A stretch of 64,000 nucleotides of DNA from Schoenoplectus triqueter (GCA_964058805.1 CAXKVV010000062.1:558001-622000); one strand, 5' to 3'; positions 11,225-24,060 are shown, counted from the first letter of the stretch. Made by a program: numbers and translations. Notes: generated by a model from the sequence alone, not told the origin.

Positions 11225-12110
11225 CTTCACATGATATGCTCCTTCATGTGATCTTTATCATCATCATCATAATCATCATGTGATCACCATCACTGCATGA
11301 TTATTCTTTCTACATGATCAATATCTCCGTGTGATCATGATCATCATCATCAACTGATCATTTTACCTGAATGATTATCATCTCTGCATGATTATCATAT
11401 CAGTGTGATCATGATTATCATCGTATCTGAACGATTATCATTTCTACATGATCATCATCTCAGTATGATTATCATCATCATCTCTACATGTTCAAAACCC
11501 CCGTGTGATCATGTTCATCATCATCAACTGATCATCTTACCTAAATGATTATCATTTCTACATGATTATTATTTCTGTGTGATCATGATTATCATCATAT
11601 CTGAATGATTATCATCTCTGAATAATCATCATCTCAATATGATTATCATCATCATCTCTACATGATCAACATCTCTGTGTGGTCATGATCATCATTATCA
11701 ACTGATCATCTTACCTGAATGATTATCATCTCTACATGATTATCATTTCAATGTGATCATTATCATCATGTCTACATGATCAGCATCCCCATGTGATCAT
11801 GATTAATATCAAGTGATCATCACATCTGAATGATCATCATTTCTGCATGATTATCATCTCAGTGTAATCATTATCATCATCTATACATGATCAGCATTCC
11901 CATGTGATCATGATTAACATCAAGTGATTATCACATCTGAATGATCATCATCTCTGCATGATCATCATCCCTGTGCGATCATGACTATCATCATGTGATC
12001 ATCAACATAGCCATCATCCCTATATGATTACCATTTTAACATGATCATCATCACTGCCTGATTAGAATATCATCACCTCATAATCATGATCATGATCATC
12101 ATCACTTATC
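11225..12110 (+). repeat. ATGATCATCATC minisatellite with 174-bp higher-order unit
   Basis: A degenerate array of TGATCATCATC / TGATTATCATC words. A marker word (CAACTGATCAT) recurs at 11351, 11525 and 11699, exactly 174 bases apart each time. A diverged unit (AAGTGATCATCACATC) recurs near 11811 and 11922, about 111 bases apart. It does not code in any frame in a gene-like way. Confidence 0.85.
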
Positions 12111-12474
12111 ACAATATTTTAACATATAATTTTCCTTATTGTTTTCACTTTTCCTTTTATTTTATTTATAATATTATTTTATTACTTTATTTACTGATTT
12201 TATTTTACTTTTCTCTTTATTTTATTGTATTATTATTTATTAAAGTATTATCACATATAAAATGATCTTTTATTATTATTTATTTATCTATTATTATTAT
12301 GTCCAATATTCACAAGAGATTTTCATACTAAAAAATCATGAAAAATTCATATATTATTCTCTGATATTTTATATGAATTTTATAAATTTTTATTTATATT
12401 TATTTATATTGAAAACTCCAAGTCAACCTTGGACAAAATAAAAATTCATATTACTATGATTTCAATTTTGAATT

Positions 12475-12483
12475 ATTAAAATA
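12475..12483. repeat. Target-site duplication of Mutator-like element, left
   Basis: ATTAAAATA, repeated exactly at 13971-13979. Nine bases is the standard duplication length of Mutator-like elements. Confidence 0.9.
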
Positions 12484-12778
12484 GAGGAAATTAGTTCCAT
12501 ACCACTCAAAAATTTTAAATTTAGCAAAATGCCATCAAAAAAGTTCAGCTTCTTCCAATGCCACTTCAAAACATATTTATTTAGTTATTTGTCATTAATA
12601 CTCAATTTTTATATATTTCGAATTAAAAAAATAAAATCTAATTAAATTTAAAAAATATATTTCTATATTTCCTAAAATACCCCTCTCTCTTCTCTCATCA
12701 CCCACACCTCTTCTCATTCCTCTCCACTGTCGCTGTTATCATTTCTCTCCCTGACTCGTCGATTTCATCTCTCAGAGG
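12484..12778 (+). repeat. Left terminal inverted repeat of the MULE
   Basis: Pairs with 13664-13970. The pairing is strong in the outer 230 bases and weaker but visible to the CTCTCAGAG / CTCTGAGAA words further in. Confidence 0.85.
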
Positions 12779-12929
12779 ACTTGTTCACAAGTAAGAGAGA
12801 GAGAGCAACTTAAATAATCTAATTGAGCTTTAAACGCCGACCACTCTCTCTATCTCTATTTCTTCTCCTCTGCATCTCCGTCCGCCCCCAAGCACCCATT
12901 TAGAAGTAGTATATGATTGCGCTGGAAGA

Positions 12930-13007
12930 ATGGCGGTTTTCTCTCATCTAATGGTGGGCAGCTCCTCATTTTTGCTGCCCGAGGCTGCTAGGCGCTACCC
13001 AATTACG
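12930..13007 (+). pseudogene. Captured host exon fragment inside the MULE (26 codons)
   Basis: An ATG at 12930 opens a 26-codon reading frame beginning MAVFSHLMVGSSSF and ending in RRYPIT. It is followed directly by GTATGATG, a good splice donor at 13008. Upstream is a CT-rich, leader-like stretch (12835-12925); downstream is T-rich, intron-like sequence to about 13650. The simplest reading is the 5' leader, first exon and part of the first intron of a cellular gene carried by the MULE. I do not recognise the parent protein. The fragment alone cannot make a functional protein. Confidence 0.5.
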
Positions 13008-13663
13008 GTATGATGCTCTCTTATCAATGTAATTGGGAATAGGCATTTTAAACCTGACAATTGTTGCTCCTGTTCTCTCCCAGCTTTGTGCTATTGAGTT
13101 TGTGGGTTTTTGGTGCATTATTGACTTTGTTTGCCATTTTAGATTGAAGAACTACATTACTTCTTTTGGCGTGTAAATTATAATTAGAACTAGAGTTGCG
13201 ATTTTGAGAGAAATTGTTGTCCCCTTGTTCATCAGAGTTTGAAATGTGGCAAATGCCTAAATGATAATGATTTAGAGAACTGAGTAAATTATAAGTCTAA
13301 TTAAGTACCCTTGCTCTTGTTTGGTAGAAGAATATTATTTGTCCAAGTTTGACCAAATTCGTACATCAGCTTGATTTCAGAGGAATTCACCATTGGCAAC
13401 ATTATTGTTTATAGAATAAAAACTTTGTTTGGAATCTAGACTTTTGGAATTTTAGTTCTTCTGGTTATGAATTAAAATTGTCCATCTGAAATTGAACATT
13501 CTAAATTAGTTCTTCTATCAGCTGCTCATTATTTTTAGTTTAGTTTTGAAATCAGTAGCCCAATCTAAGTTCTTTTAGCAAATAAAAATAGATACACTCC
13601 ATTGGACCTGTTCTCACACCCTTAACTAAATTAAGCAAAGTGTGATGGTATGAACTACCGTTC

Positions 13664-13970
13664 TCAGAGAGAGGAAGCTATCGGTAACAAATATCAGGGA
13701 GAAAGAGAAAATAATGGTGGCGGGGGAGGGGAACAAGAAGGAAGAGGTGTGAGAGATGAGAGAAGAGAGAAGGGTATTTTAAGAATTATAAAAATACATC
13801 TTTCAAATTCAGTTAAATTTTATTTTTTTAATTAGAAATATATAAAAATTGAGTATTAGTGGCAAATAACTAAATAAATGTGTTTTGGAGTGGCATTGGA
13901 GGGAGTTGAAGTTTTGAAATGGCATTTTGCTAAATTTGAAGTTTTGAGATGGCATGAAACTAATTTTCCC
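13664..13970 (-). repeat. Right terminal inverted repeat of the MULE
   Basis: Reverse complement of 12484-12778 with scattered mismatches. A small open frame here (13650-13835) is only terminal-repeat sequence. It is followed by the second ATTAAAATA at 13971-13979. Confidence 0.85.
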
Positions 13971-14810
13971 ATTAAAATATTATAATCATTATTAAAATAA
14001 AGTATTTTTATCCTGAAAAATAATGGATTTTTAGAAATAAATTTGAGTCAATTTGGAGTTTGGAAATATTTTCAAATGATTTTTATTTACTAATTAAATT
14101 TATTTTTCTGTTATGAACTTAATGGTGTTAGTTTGTAATAATCTTGAAGTCAATAATACGATAAATTGGTTATATAAAGCTTTGTTCATGAATTGGATAT
14201 TTAAACGATATTTTGTTTCCTTGAGTATTATTGAATTTATGAATCATTCCGAGTTCATGACTGGAATTGTGAAACTTCATAATATAGAATATACTCTTAA
14301 AAGTCACTAACCAAGGTAATTAGTAGGAACACTAATTAACCGTATCAGGTTAGTATGTGGATTAAATGATGGTCAAGTTTTACAGACCATAGACAAAGAG
14401 TTATCATTTTAATCACATAGATAGATGTTCTAGGAACATCGTATTTGATAGACCCCGAATGAAACATTAAATGGAATTGTGTTCGTGTCATTAATGTTTT
14501 CGTTCAGTATTAAATTCTAAAGTATTAGGTATTCATCTTTCCTACATAAGATATGTATGTGTGTGATTTCTACCAAACGTTATCCGTAAAAGGTGGCTAT
14601 AAAGGTAGCTCTTCGGTATACATAACTTATGCGGAGGAAGAGATGGTTTGCCAAAAGTACTATTGTCCCTCGTATTTCTATACGAGTTATAGCATCACTG
14701 GGCCCCTTGATAGAGTAAGATTATCTGCTAGCAGTATATTTATAAGAGTAATTATATTTGATAATTTACTCAGGATCAAGAAAAGATTAAGTTTGCAAGG
14801 ATGACACATA

Positions 14811-14815
14811 CCTAC
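14811..14815. repeat. Target-site duplication of element B, left
   Basis: CCTAC, repeated at 20925-20929. The empty site is seen in the other A copy near 41737-41742, where CCTAC occurs once, followed directly by CTTGAAACTG. Confidence 0.9.
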
Positions 14816-14990
14816 TGTTTACCCCTGAAAGGTCGAAGGAAGAAATACAAGAGAAAAAGCCAAGATCAAACCCTATGAGCTGAACCAATACAATCCCTGT
14901 GCAGCAAGGAATGATGTCAATGTCAAGCCAGTATTTTGATACAACCAATCATGAGAAATCCCAATATGATTTTGCTTTCAAGGCTGACCT

Positions 14991-15235
14991 GGTGCCAAAG
15001 CTGTGAGCAACCACCTAACCATGCTTTAATTTGTTTCAATTGCTGATAAGTAGTCAGCTCTTTGACCAAATTACCCTCATGTTAAGGGATTGAAAGTCAA
15101 TTTCACAAGACTGATCAGGTGCCAAAGCTGAGAGCAACCACCTGATCAAGTCTAGATTTGTATTAATTGCTGATAAGTAGTCAGCATTTGATCAAATCAA
15201 ACCCTAATAAGCATCATTATTGGTGTTTAATTGGG
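14991..15235 (+). repeat. 127-bp tandem duplication within element B
   Basis: GGTGCCAAAGCTG.GAGCAACC followed by TTGCTGATAAGTAGTCAGC occurs twice, the units starting at 14991 and 15118. The units are imperfect. Confidence 0.75.
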
Positions 15236-18200
15236 GGGAGTTTCTGCAAGGAGAGATATTTGGCAGAGACACTGAGCTACAATTGAAATCTGGGATTAAT
15301 TCAGAGGAAGAAACAGGGTTTTCTTGACAAAAGAATTTTTAATTCAAAAAGGGAGGGGTAAAAATGGAATTAAAAATTACAGGGATGATCATCATGAATT
15401 TAGAAAATTTTGGTGAACATTTCATAATTTTTGGATGAAGGGATTTGTCAGAATCAATTGGAGAAAGAAAATTAGATCAATCTGAAGGCCAGGATTAATC
15501 AAGGGATTATCTTGGGTGCAAATTGGAGTTGAAAAGGTGTCTGGGTACAAACTGGGGGTGAAAAGCAATAAAGACACCTAAATGGCGCCGGAAACAAATC
15601 ATAAAGGAGGGGAAATTCATATAAACATGGTGCATGATCCACGTGCCTCATTAAACCCGACTTGTGGGGCCAGTCTACGTGCGCCAAGTTCATTCAAACC
15701 CAGAGAATAAAATAGAGATCCTTGTCTCTCATTAAATCCGACAGAGGGGGCCCACTCGCTACTATCACTTACATTCGGACCCCATCTGTCAATAGTCCCT
15801 CTCTTCTCTTGCTTTGGTCTATGCACGCCAGGTTCATGCAAGCGAGATAATAGATTCAATCTTCTTCTTCCCCCTCTCGGTTTCCTCTCTTCTGCTCGAT
15901 TCCTCTCTGACATTGAAGGTGAAAATGGCGCCTAAGAAAATTATATAGAAAGGGCCCTTCATTATATATCAATCAAAAGCTTGAAAGTAGGAGAACACTG
16001 CGAGATAACTGTTTTGACAAATGGTGCTATGTGATGCACTCGCATTGAAGGAGAAGAGTGATTCGGCCAAAACTTAATCAATACAATTCTTTGCTTAGAA
16101 TCCAAATTGATGTGCCAGGGAGCTTCTCCATCCTCAGACGACACTTCTAGAATTCTAAAGTTGTGTCCTTAGGGCCTCTACCATAGTGCCTCACCAACTC
16201 ACCTATTATGTCAGAAAATGAGTTGCTTAAACATGGTATTGGAGCATGCTAATGGTCAGTCGACCATGAGAGATTGATTTCCAGGGATAATTTGAGACTA
16301 ATGGGCCTTGCAATTAGAAGAATTGATCAAGGGACAAGTGAAATTGACTCAAGAGCTCAAATCGGGTTTAAAATGAAAAAATGGGTTTGGTTGCTTAATT
16401 AGGCTTTCATTTCTACCCAGATCCATTAAATGAAGTGCTGTGGTGCTTGTTGAGTGATTAAAGAGTACTAGAAACATCTAGAAACACATGAGAGACAGTA
16501 AGCAATGAGAGTGGCAAAAATGTAAAATCGGCTAAAGTTGTAACAAACTCAAACTACCAATTCTTGATTATTGGTGGTTAGCAGCTGCCTCAAAGTGGTT
16601 CAGTAGACCACAAAGCACATCAAGAGAGTGATTAAGATGGAAATCAAAGACCAAGCAAAGACAAGTCAAAGGGAGATGAAACTGACAGAAAACAGAAAAC
16701 TACCAATTGCCAAGCTGGCAATCTAAACCTCAAGCACTCCCTTCTATAAACACAACTCAAATCAATCCTGGCCTTTGAATGATGGAAGGAGAAGCTGAGA
16801 TTGCGCCACATCATCAATCCGTGGGAGAGAAGAAACACAAAATTGTGTTGAAAGAAGCACAATTGAGAAATTGAACTCCATTGATCTCTATATAAACCCT
16901 TAGCAGCATAGAAAAAAGGCATGACCTCTAATACTAGCATCCCTAATCAGAAGACAAGAAGATCAATTATTAGAAAAGGGAGTGAGATACACCACCTTCT
17001 AGTAGTCAGGGAAAACACAAGAATACAGGAGACATTAAGAGGTAAGATAATTGATCATTGATACTACTTCATAGGGGAGGCAGCAACAAAAAAGAAGAAA
17101 AAGGTGAAGAGCAATCAAGACCTTGAAGAAGACAGGAAAGTAATTTGACCAATTGATAGTAGATTCATTTGAATCTCTCAATTAGGTCAGATTAGAACAT
17201 CACAAGCATCACTCCCTGCCAATATCCTAAGATAGGTGTTGTAAGTCTTTTAAAACGTAGTTCTTGGAGAAATTACCTTGTAAAAGATAAGATTCATTCT
17301 TCTTTTTGCATTCTTTTTTCTCTTATTTTCCTTTCTCTACTAAGAATCGAGAATTTATTGCTTCTGTATCACTATAATTGAATGATTATGACTAAACAGG
17401 GGTAAGTGAATTGTGTGTTTACTATCGTGAAGGTATTGATTTCAATAAAAATCAGTATCCTGTTCATTTCCGAAAGAGAACGAGCCAATCAGCATCGACA
17501 GAACCCAGTGAGCCACTGGCCCTGGCTAAAGCCAGGTGTGCCTTTAGGCCTGGGCGATACTGATTGAAGACACCATGCACGCACAGAAGGTCAATTCGGC
17601 ATAAGGTGCCGTGAGACCTTGTTGTGCTATCTGCACTGTCCGATGTCAAACAGCGAGACCACAAAGAAGTCGTGATATAAACCAATTCTCAACATGGATG
17701 TGGCGGTGACAATTGGTACAGGTAGGCGAGCGAAAATTAGCGAGCAATTATGATCGAGCAGTAACAAATTTCATTTGGTACCGAGGCTACAATAGGTACT
17801 GAATTGGTACCGGCCCATCTGACAAACTATCGTATCGATGAACACAGAAGAGGTATTCCTGTGCTCGTCGTACCTAGGCGATGCTAACGACACCGGCCGA
17901 TCTCCGATCAGAAGCTTTGATCATCAGAAGACCATCCGTGCACGAATCTTGAAGACTGTTCGAAGAAGACGACATGAAGGCATTCGAGCACGAGATTTAA
18001 AGCAAATGCACTAATCCTATAGCAACACAACGACATCTAGGAGATTAAGTTCAAAAGGAAGATCATAGAGCACATCTGAACTGTTCTTTCTCTTAGCACT
18101 AATCGTAAGAAGATCTAACGATTGACAATTTAAAAGAGGGATAATGGGCAGCCCAATCGATTTAAAGGAAAAGGCTGGTCCAATAGTGAGGAAATTCATA

Positions 18201-18349
18201 AAATAAGCCTGGATCCAGTCAATAAAGAAAAGAATTGAAACTAGCCCAAACTAGGGACAGAGGCCCAACTCTACGAAAATAAAACAAATGGGCCCAGCAG
18301 CAGCAAAATTAAAAGAAAATTAATCCGGCCCAGACAATTAGGTCCAATA

Positions 18350-19660
18350 GTCAATTAATAACAGAAATAAAAATAATAAAGAGTAAATAAATCATTTAGA
18401 GGTCTTCCCAAACTCTAAATTAACCCAAATTTGATTCTAAAAATTCTTTGTTTTTCATAGTATGTTTCTGTATAAAAATATTTTAATTATAAAAATATTA
18501 TTGTATAAAAATAATTTAAAAGCAAAAGACATTATGTTATATTTTCCTATTTGACTTAGCTTTGACTTGTCATTTTAAATACTATAAAAATTCCAAAAAT
18601 ACAAATAAAATCTTAAATTATAATTAAATATATTTTACTGATTTTTCAAGTGATTTTCATAAAATAATAATGACAATAATAATATTTAATAAGAAATAAT
18701 AAGATAAACTCTATTCTTTAATTATAAAAGAGAATAAATAATAATATCAAATAAATATTATGTTAATCTTTTCTGTAAAAATATAAAAAAATAATAAATA
18801 TATATAAATAAATAATCATAATAATAAATGATAAATATATCTTATTCTAGAATAAAAAAATAATAATAAAATCATATAATAAAATAAATTGTATCCCTTT
18901 GGTTATTTTTAAAATTTGAATAAAAATATAATAATATTGGAATAGATTTTATTATTATTTTCTACTTAAAAATATTAATAAATATAATGAAAATATTTTG
19001 ATAAATAAAATACAATAAAATAATAATTGTAATAAAGAATGTAATGAATTTCTTTCTTTGTAGCTATTATTAGAATTTTAAAATCCAAGTAATAATAATG
19101 ATGGTAATAAAATAAAAATCTTATATTTTTCTACAAATAATAAATAGAAATAATAAAAATATAACAAAAACTATCATAAATAGAATAAAATAATAATAAT
19201 GATTCTTTTAGTTATTATAAATCCTAAAAATCAAAATAAAAATAATACAGCTAATTCATCTTTTATTTTGTAAATAATCTCTACAAAATAAATAGTATTT
19301 CAAAACAATAGAAATGTAATAATAAAATGCTATTACTTTGGCTATTATAAAAATCCTAAAAATTCAAATAAAATCATAGCCAATTTATTTCCTATTATTT
19401 TTGTAAGTGATTTTCTACAGAAATGAATAGAGTAAAAAACAATAATAATAAAAATAAAAAATTCTATTACTTTAGCTATTATAAAATCCCAGAAATATAA
19501 ATAAAATTCTAGATAATAGCTAACCCATTATTTTTGTAAGTAATTTTCTACAAAAATAAATAGAGTTTGAAATAAAAATGAATTCACCTTTATAATAGAG
19601 ATAATAATGAAAGGTATTATCTTAATAATAAAAATCAATAAAAATATAATAATCCCTTTT
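18350..19660. repeat. AT-rich core of element B
   Basis: About 1.3 kb of AATAATAAAAATA-type sequence with no ORF. Recurring phrases such as TTTAGCTATTATAAAAT, TTATTTTTGTAAGTGATTTTC and TCTACA.AAATAAATAGA suggest a degenerate repeat with a period of about 100-150 bases (for example near 19335, 19470 and 19200). Confidence 0.6.
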
Positions 19661-20289
19661 ACATTTTAGAGGTGAATGAATACGCTCACACAAGGGGTGT
19701 AGAGCAACACAGTAATTTTTGCACAAGTAATGCAACATTTAGAACAATTAGTCGGGACAAGAACATCTTGACGCTCGTTGAAGAATAACCAAGGCTGCGA
19801 CATCAACATGAAGAGATATGTCGACTCCAAGAGATAAGAACATTACGATGTCCAAGAGAAGTGACATCTTAATGACTCGGTGTCATGAACAAGTAATTCA
19901 TGACTATTTGAACTAGTAAGACTGAACTCATCCGTCGATAAGTTTGTCTTCTGGTTCATCTCCCGAGATGTGAGATTGAATCGTCCTGTAGTAGATTCAT
20001 CCACAAAACAGTGAATGTGAACCGTTCTGCAGTAGGTTCCTTCACTAACACACGCTTCAATGTCAAGCTAGCTTAGTGCTTCAGGTTTGACGTTGTGTGC
20101 AATTGTGTTCCTAGGTTTATGAATCGACTTAGTGCTTCGAATTCATGATCTAGAAGATCAGTGAGAAGAAACACGTGGGCCAAATCCACCCTTCTCCTGA
20201 TTCACCAACCTCAAGATCAACCGGCTTAGTGCTTCGAGTTGTATTTTGTGTGATTGGTTGTTGACTAGTTAAAGATTGAACCGTTCTGT

Positions 20290-20640
20290 AGTAGGTTTAT
20301 CTTCTAGATCAACTGAGGTTGAGTCGTTCTGTAGTAGACTCACCTCAAACCCCTCTGAAGAGATTAATCTGATCTGTAGTAAGGTTATCTCTCGAGGCGG
20401 TAAAAGACTGAACCGATCTGTAGTAGGTTCGTCTTTCATGGGATCAATTTTGAACCGTTCTGAAGTAGGTCCATTTTTTAGATCAACTGAGATTGAGTCG
20501 TTCTGTAGTAGACTCACCTCGAACCCCTTCGAAGAGGTTAATCTGATCTGTAGTAAGGTTATCTCTTGAGGCGGTAAAGATTGAACCGATCTGTAGTAGG
20601 TTCGTCTTCCACGGGATCAACCATTCGGTGAATCCAGACG
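20290..20640 (+). repeat. 174-bp tandem repeat built from CTGTAGTAGGTT modules
   Basis: Two long units start near 20306 and 20480 (AGATCAACTGAG in each), 174 bases apart. Each contains four or five submodules of the form TCTGTAGTAGGTTC, of about 40-45 bases. Open frames on both strands here (20269-20517 and 20276-20569) are translations of the repeat and not genes. Confidence 0.8.
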
Positions 20641-20729
20641 ACCACTTGACCATCATTTAACTATACTATTTGCTTCTCTCTTTTAAAGATCCAGAGGTGC
20701 CTCGAGGTTAATAGCCCAGGGTAATTAAC

Positions 20730-20749
20730 GGTGGGGGCTTGCGCCCACC
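20730..20749 (+). other. GC-rich hairpin near the 3' end of element B
   Basis: GGTGGGGGCTTGCGCCCACC can fold on itself with a short loop. It lies about 175 bases from the element's end, in an otherwise AT-rich neighbourhood. Its function is unknown; an RNA 3'-end or packaging structure is only a guess. Confidence 0.4.
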
Positions 20750-22336
20750 GGAATCTACAAGAACTCACAATCACTAAAAAACCCCCTAAATGTGCATCCA
20801 AATCTTCCTAAACGGCAGAACCAACCGACATTAAACAGATGCACGCTTGGGAGGGATCTCCGTGTCCTTCTTCCGCATCCCATCGCCCAGCGGCGGTGCG
20901 GAGCGCGCGAAAAAGGGTCGCACACCTACCTTGAAACTGATATGATAGCTATGAGACAAAAGAATTAAACACAAGTAAATAGTTTATTGGATCATGATAT
21001 TGTACAGTACATCATCATCTGTGTAATTGGATGGTCATAGTGCATTCTGCCAGATGCCTCCTATGATTATAGAAGTTAAAACGGTTTTAACTCTATTTAC
21101 CAACATAACACGGATCCTGTCGGGTCACACTGTATAGGAGTTAATCAGAGAATCTTATTGATTAATTATGAATTGTTTATAATTAATAATAAGATGGTTA
21201 TAATTAATTATATATGATATAATTATATTTGTCATAGAGATGACAAGAAGCAAAAATCAGATTGAATTTATAACGTGTTGGACACGTCGTATAAATTCGC
21301 CGAAACAACAACCGAGAAAAATATAATTGTAGATGACAATTATATATATTTGATTTGGATTTTAAATGTTAATTATGGATTTGAATTATGGGCCAAAGCC
21401 CATTTATAATTAAAGTCTTAATTAATAATTAAAAGCCCAAAATCAGAAAAGCCCAAAAAAGCCCAAAAAGGCCCATGAAAAGCCCATGACGACCTCCAAG
21501 GGTATTTTGGTAATTTGTCCAAAAGCCCAAGGGTATTTTGGTAATTTGGCCAAAAAGCCCAATGGCGTTTTGGTAAATTGGATGAACTTTAAGGGTATTT
21601 TGGTCTTTTCACTTTGAAACCTCCCTACTATTCACGAGGGCATTTTGGTAATTTGTCAATTCCACTTTTTCTATAAATAGAGGGGTAGGGTGAGAGAAAA
21701 AGTTCCACCAAATCAGTTCTACTTTCTCTCTCTCGGTATACGGTTGTTTTAGAATTCACGAGATCAGTGAATAGTTTTTTTACGAAAGTTGCGGTATTTC
21801 TGCACATTTGTGAAACAGAATTACTGCGAGTCGTGAATAGTACTATTTCGTCTTTTCTCAGGTGAATAGTGTTTTTGCGAGAAACCGCGGTTTACGGTAT
21901 TTCTGGCAAAAGAAATAAACCGCTCTCTGGTCAGTCCTGGTGGATAACCTACAGAGGCATCAGACGTTTGGTGCTCCGAGACAAGCCGATTTTCATTCCA
22001 ATTGAAATTTGGAAGCGAGGTATAACATCTTATATTAATCTATTTAATTGTTAAGTAGATTAATATTTTAGAAATCAATCATGGAGTAGATCAATAAAGG
22101 TTTAAAGAGGTGTGTATCTCTCGGTAATCATCCGACACATCACTTTAACCCTAAGCTTAAGTTAGAAGTAAAATAATATTTTACCGTCTTTTGTAAAGGA
22201 TTAAATGTCTGTAACTCTCGGTTATTATCCGACATACTTTAATCCCTAACTTAAGTAGAAGTAAAATTTTTGTTCTACGGTCTTTCCGCAGCTTGAGCAT
22301 TAACGGGATTTGGGCATTCCGAATCCCTACAAATGG

Positions 22337-24060
22337 AACAGATTGGTACTGTTCGGTACCGAATCTCAATTTTTGTAAATTCAATGAAATTAATCGACTA
22401 TGTGTGCTGTTATGAATTAGTATGATTAATGCAATCTAAATCGACTAATGACCTAGATATGATGCAATGCATAATGGTACCATTTGATGTTCATTGGTAC
22501 CGATTCTAATTGTGTCAAAATCCTTAATATTTATTCACTTCTTGCATTATTTACACTTCTACCATCCTATATGCTAACAGTATCTAGTAGAATGCATTCA
22601 ATCTATGCACAATTCACTTCTCTATTAGCTCAGAAACTCACACTCATGAAACTGAGATGCAATCAATACCGAGTTCTCAAGTCTCAGCTGAGATCGATCG
22701 ATTCATAAGTATCTCTACTAGTCTTACTACTTGATCTATGAATGTAATTGATGTACTTTGTGATGTTTGAGCAAGGAATCGAGGAAACGATGCAGTATTG
22801 TGTCGAGTTCTCAGGTTTCGACCGAGATCAATCGACATGTGATCCAATTACTCATTCTCAATCAAAATTCAATAAAGAATTCGAAAGATTCATGCATACT
22901 AAGCTTGTCACTCATAAGAAAAGAAAGAAAAAGGAAGAAATTACAAAGGAAAGATCGACAAAATCAAAAGCAATAATACTGTTATTTATAAAATAATTAC
23001 AATCACACTTCTCAAGCCCCGATTTTTAAGAATCAAACTTGCAATTGAGGTGAATGAATTGAGTTCTCAAGTGAAACACTGAGATCAATCGATTATACCA
23101 ACTTCTTCTTTCTATTTCTTGCTTTCTCTCTCTAAACTCAATATCTAAGCTCTCTATCTCTCACTATTGATGCTAGAATGAATGAATCTCTATCTCTCAT
23201 CTTCTGTTCTTCTTGTCTTCTTGTCAATTATGCTAATTGGGGGTTTCTATAAGCAATAAAAAGGGTGCACACAAGGGGTTAGGCCATACACCAGTTATAC
23301 ATCATCAATTGAACTGTTTTGGCTTATGAACATGGTCTTCTACTTCTGTTATGGTGTGGGTTCCATTTAAAACGAATCTAAGGCTCAATCTTTAACTGTT
23401 GACTGAGTTTGACATTCTCTTCACTTCTCTTCGACTAGCAAAAGTCGACTAGTAAGAGTTTTACATGTTATATATACTCACCTCATAGCACCAATCCCAC
23501 TCCTTTGCTCTCTGCCATTGCAGCTTACCTCTCAAGCTCTAATTTACTCACCTGAATTCAAGTTTTGATAAAAAAAACACATCTCCTTCATTCAATAATC
23601 ATCTCTAATCACCTCAGCACCATCGTGTGAATGCATATAAGCTATATGCATTGTCAATTCGACTTTATAGTGCAAGGTCTAAGCTTTCCTTCTTTTGCCC
23701 GATTTCAACACCTCAACTCAATTGCTTCAATTCAACTCATAATTTCTGCTCTCTCCTTCACATATAGCATCGCCTAGATGATTAGAGACTACCTGCATCA
23801 TCAATTTCGAGTTTGAGCATAAGAATTAAGACCCCTCATTAGCTACCCAAGGTAATCACCTTCTTATACTGCTTCATTCACTTGTTATTTCTCAATTCTA
23901 AGTATTCACTCTTTCTCTCCTATGTATAGGCTAGCTCTAGCTAGAAGGAATTGAAGTTTCAAGCTCCTGAGAGCTTAATCGGCATTAATGGTGCTTTCTA
24001 CCTCGTCGAGAAGAAGAAGAAAGAGAGGGAGGGGAGAAGGAGAAAGCTCCAGGGGAGCTG
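22337..24060. other. Remnant of B' without genes
   Basis: Contains two GGTACCG words near 22355 and 22495. It also holds three spaced copies of a GAGTTCTCAAG...GAGATCRATCGAT phrase (near 22670, 22805 and 23060). By order it should be the middle of B', but the similarity is weak. I see no supported gene; the short frames at 22748-22996 and 22767-22976 overlap each other and show no domain. Confidence 0.45.

Larger units (their letters stand above)
12484..13970 (+). mobile_element. Non-autonomous Mutator-like element (MULE), probable Pack-MULE
   Basis: 1487 bases bounded by a perfect 9-bp target duplication (ATTAAAATA). Long terminal inverted repeats pair 12484-12778 with about 13664-13970; outer ends are GAGGAAATTAG and GGGAAAATTAG, and inner landmarks are AGCAAAATGCCAT and TACCC.TCTCTCTTCTCTCAT. 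No transposase is encoded. The non-terminal interior (about 12780-13660) looks genic: a pyrimidine-rich leader, a short open exon with an ATG and a donor site, then intron-like sequence. This is the organisation of a MULE that has captured part of a host gene. It sits inside the older element B'. Confidence 0.9.
14816..20924 (+). mobile_element. Element B: 6.1-kb TG...CA non-coding LTR-type element
   Basis: Starts TGTTTACCCC, ends GGGTCGCACA and is flanked by the 5-bp duplication CCTAC. The second A copy shows the empty site, so the boundaries are firm. There is no gag or pol frame. I find no direct repeat of its own ends, so it is either a very long solo LTR or a non-autonomous element with unrecognised LTRs. 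From left to right it has a moderately GC part (14816-18350), an extremely AT-rich core (18350-19660) and a repeat-bearing tail (19700-20924). A diverged reverse copy (B') surrounds it and another fragment lies near 28060-28280. Confidence 0.85.
14126..22331 (+). mobile_element. LTR family A, solo LTR split by element B
   Basis: Two pieces, 14126-14815 and 20930-22331, align end to end with the uninterrupted solo LTR at 41050-43150. It starts TGTTAGTTTG and ends CCCTACA. The target duplication AATGG lies at 14121-14125 and 22332-22336. Excluding element B and its duplicated target it is about 2.09 kb. Both copies carry a TATAAATAG box (here 21672-21680), several units of about 31 bases containing AAGGGTATTTTGGTAATTTG, and GCCCA-rich sequence. 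No internal coding region of this family is in the window, so the superfamily cannot be assigned. Confidence 0.9.

Noticed and set aside
11225..12110. CRISPR-like or centromeric array
   Set aside because: Units are short, degenerate and without spacers, and the array is under 1 kb inside transposon sequence; it is an ordinary minisatellite.
20269..20569. Overlapping frames on both strands with repeated peptide motifs
   Set aside because: Translation of the 174-bp repeat in element B.
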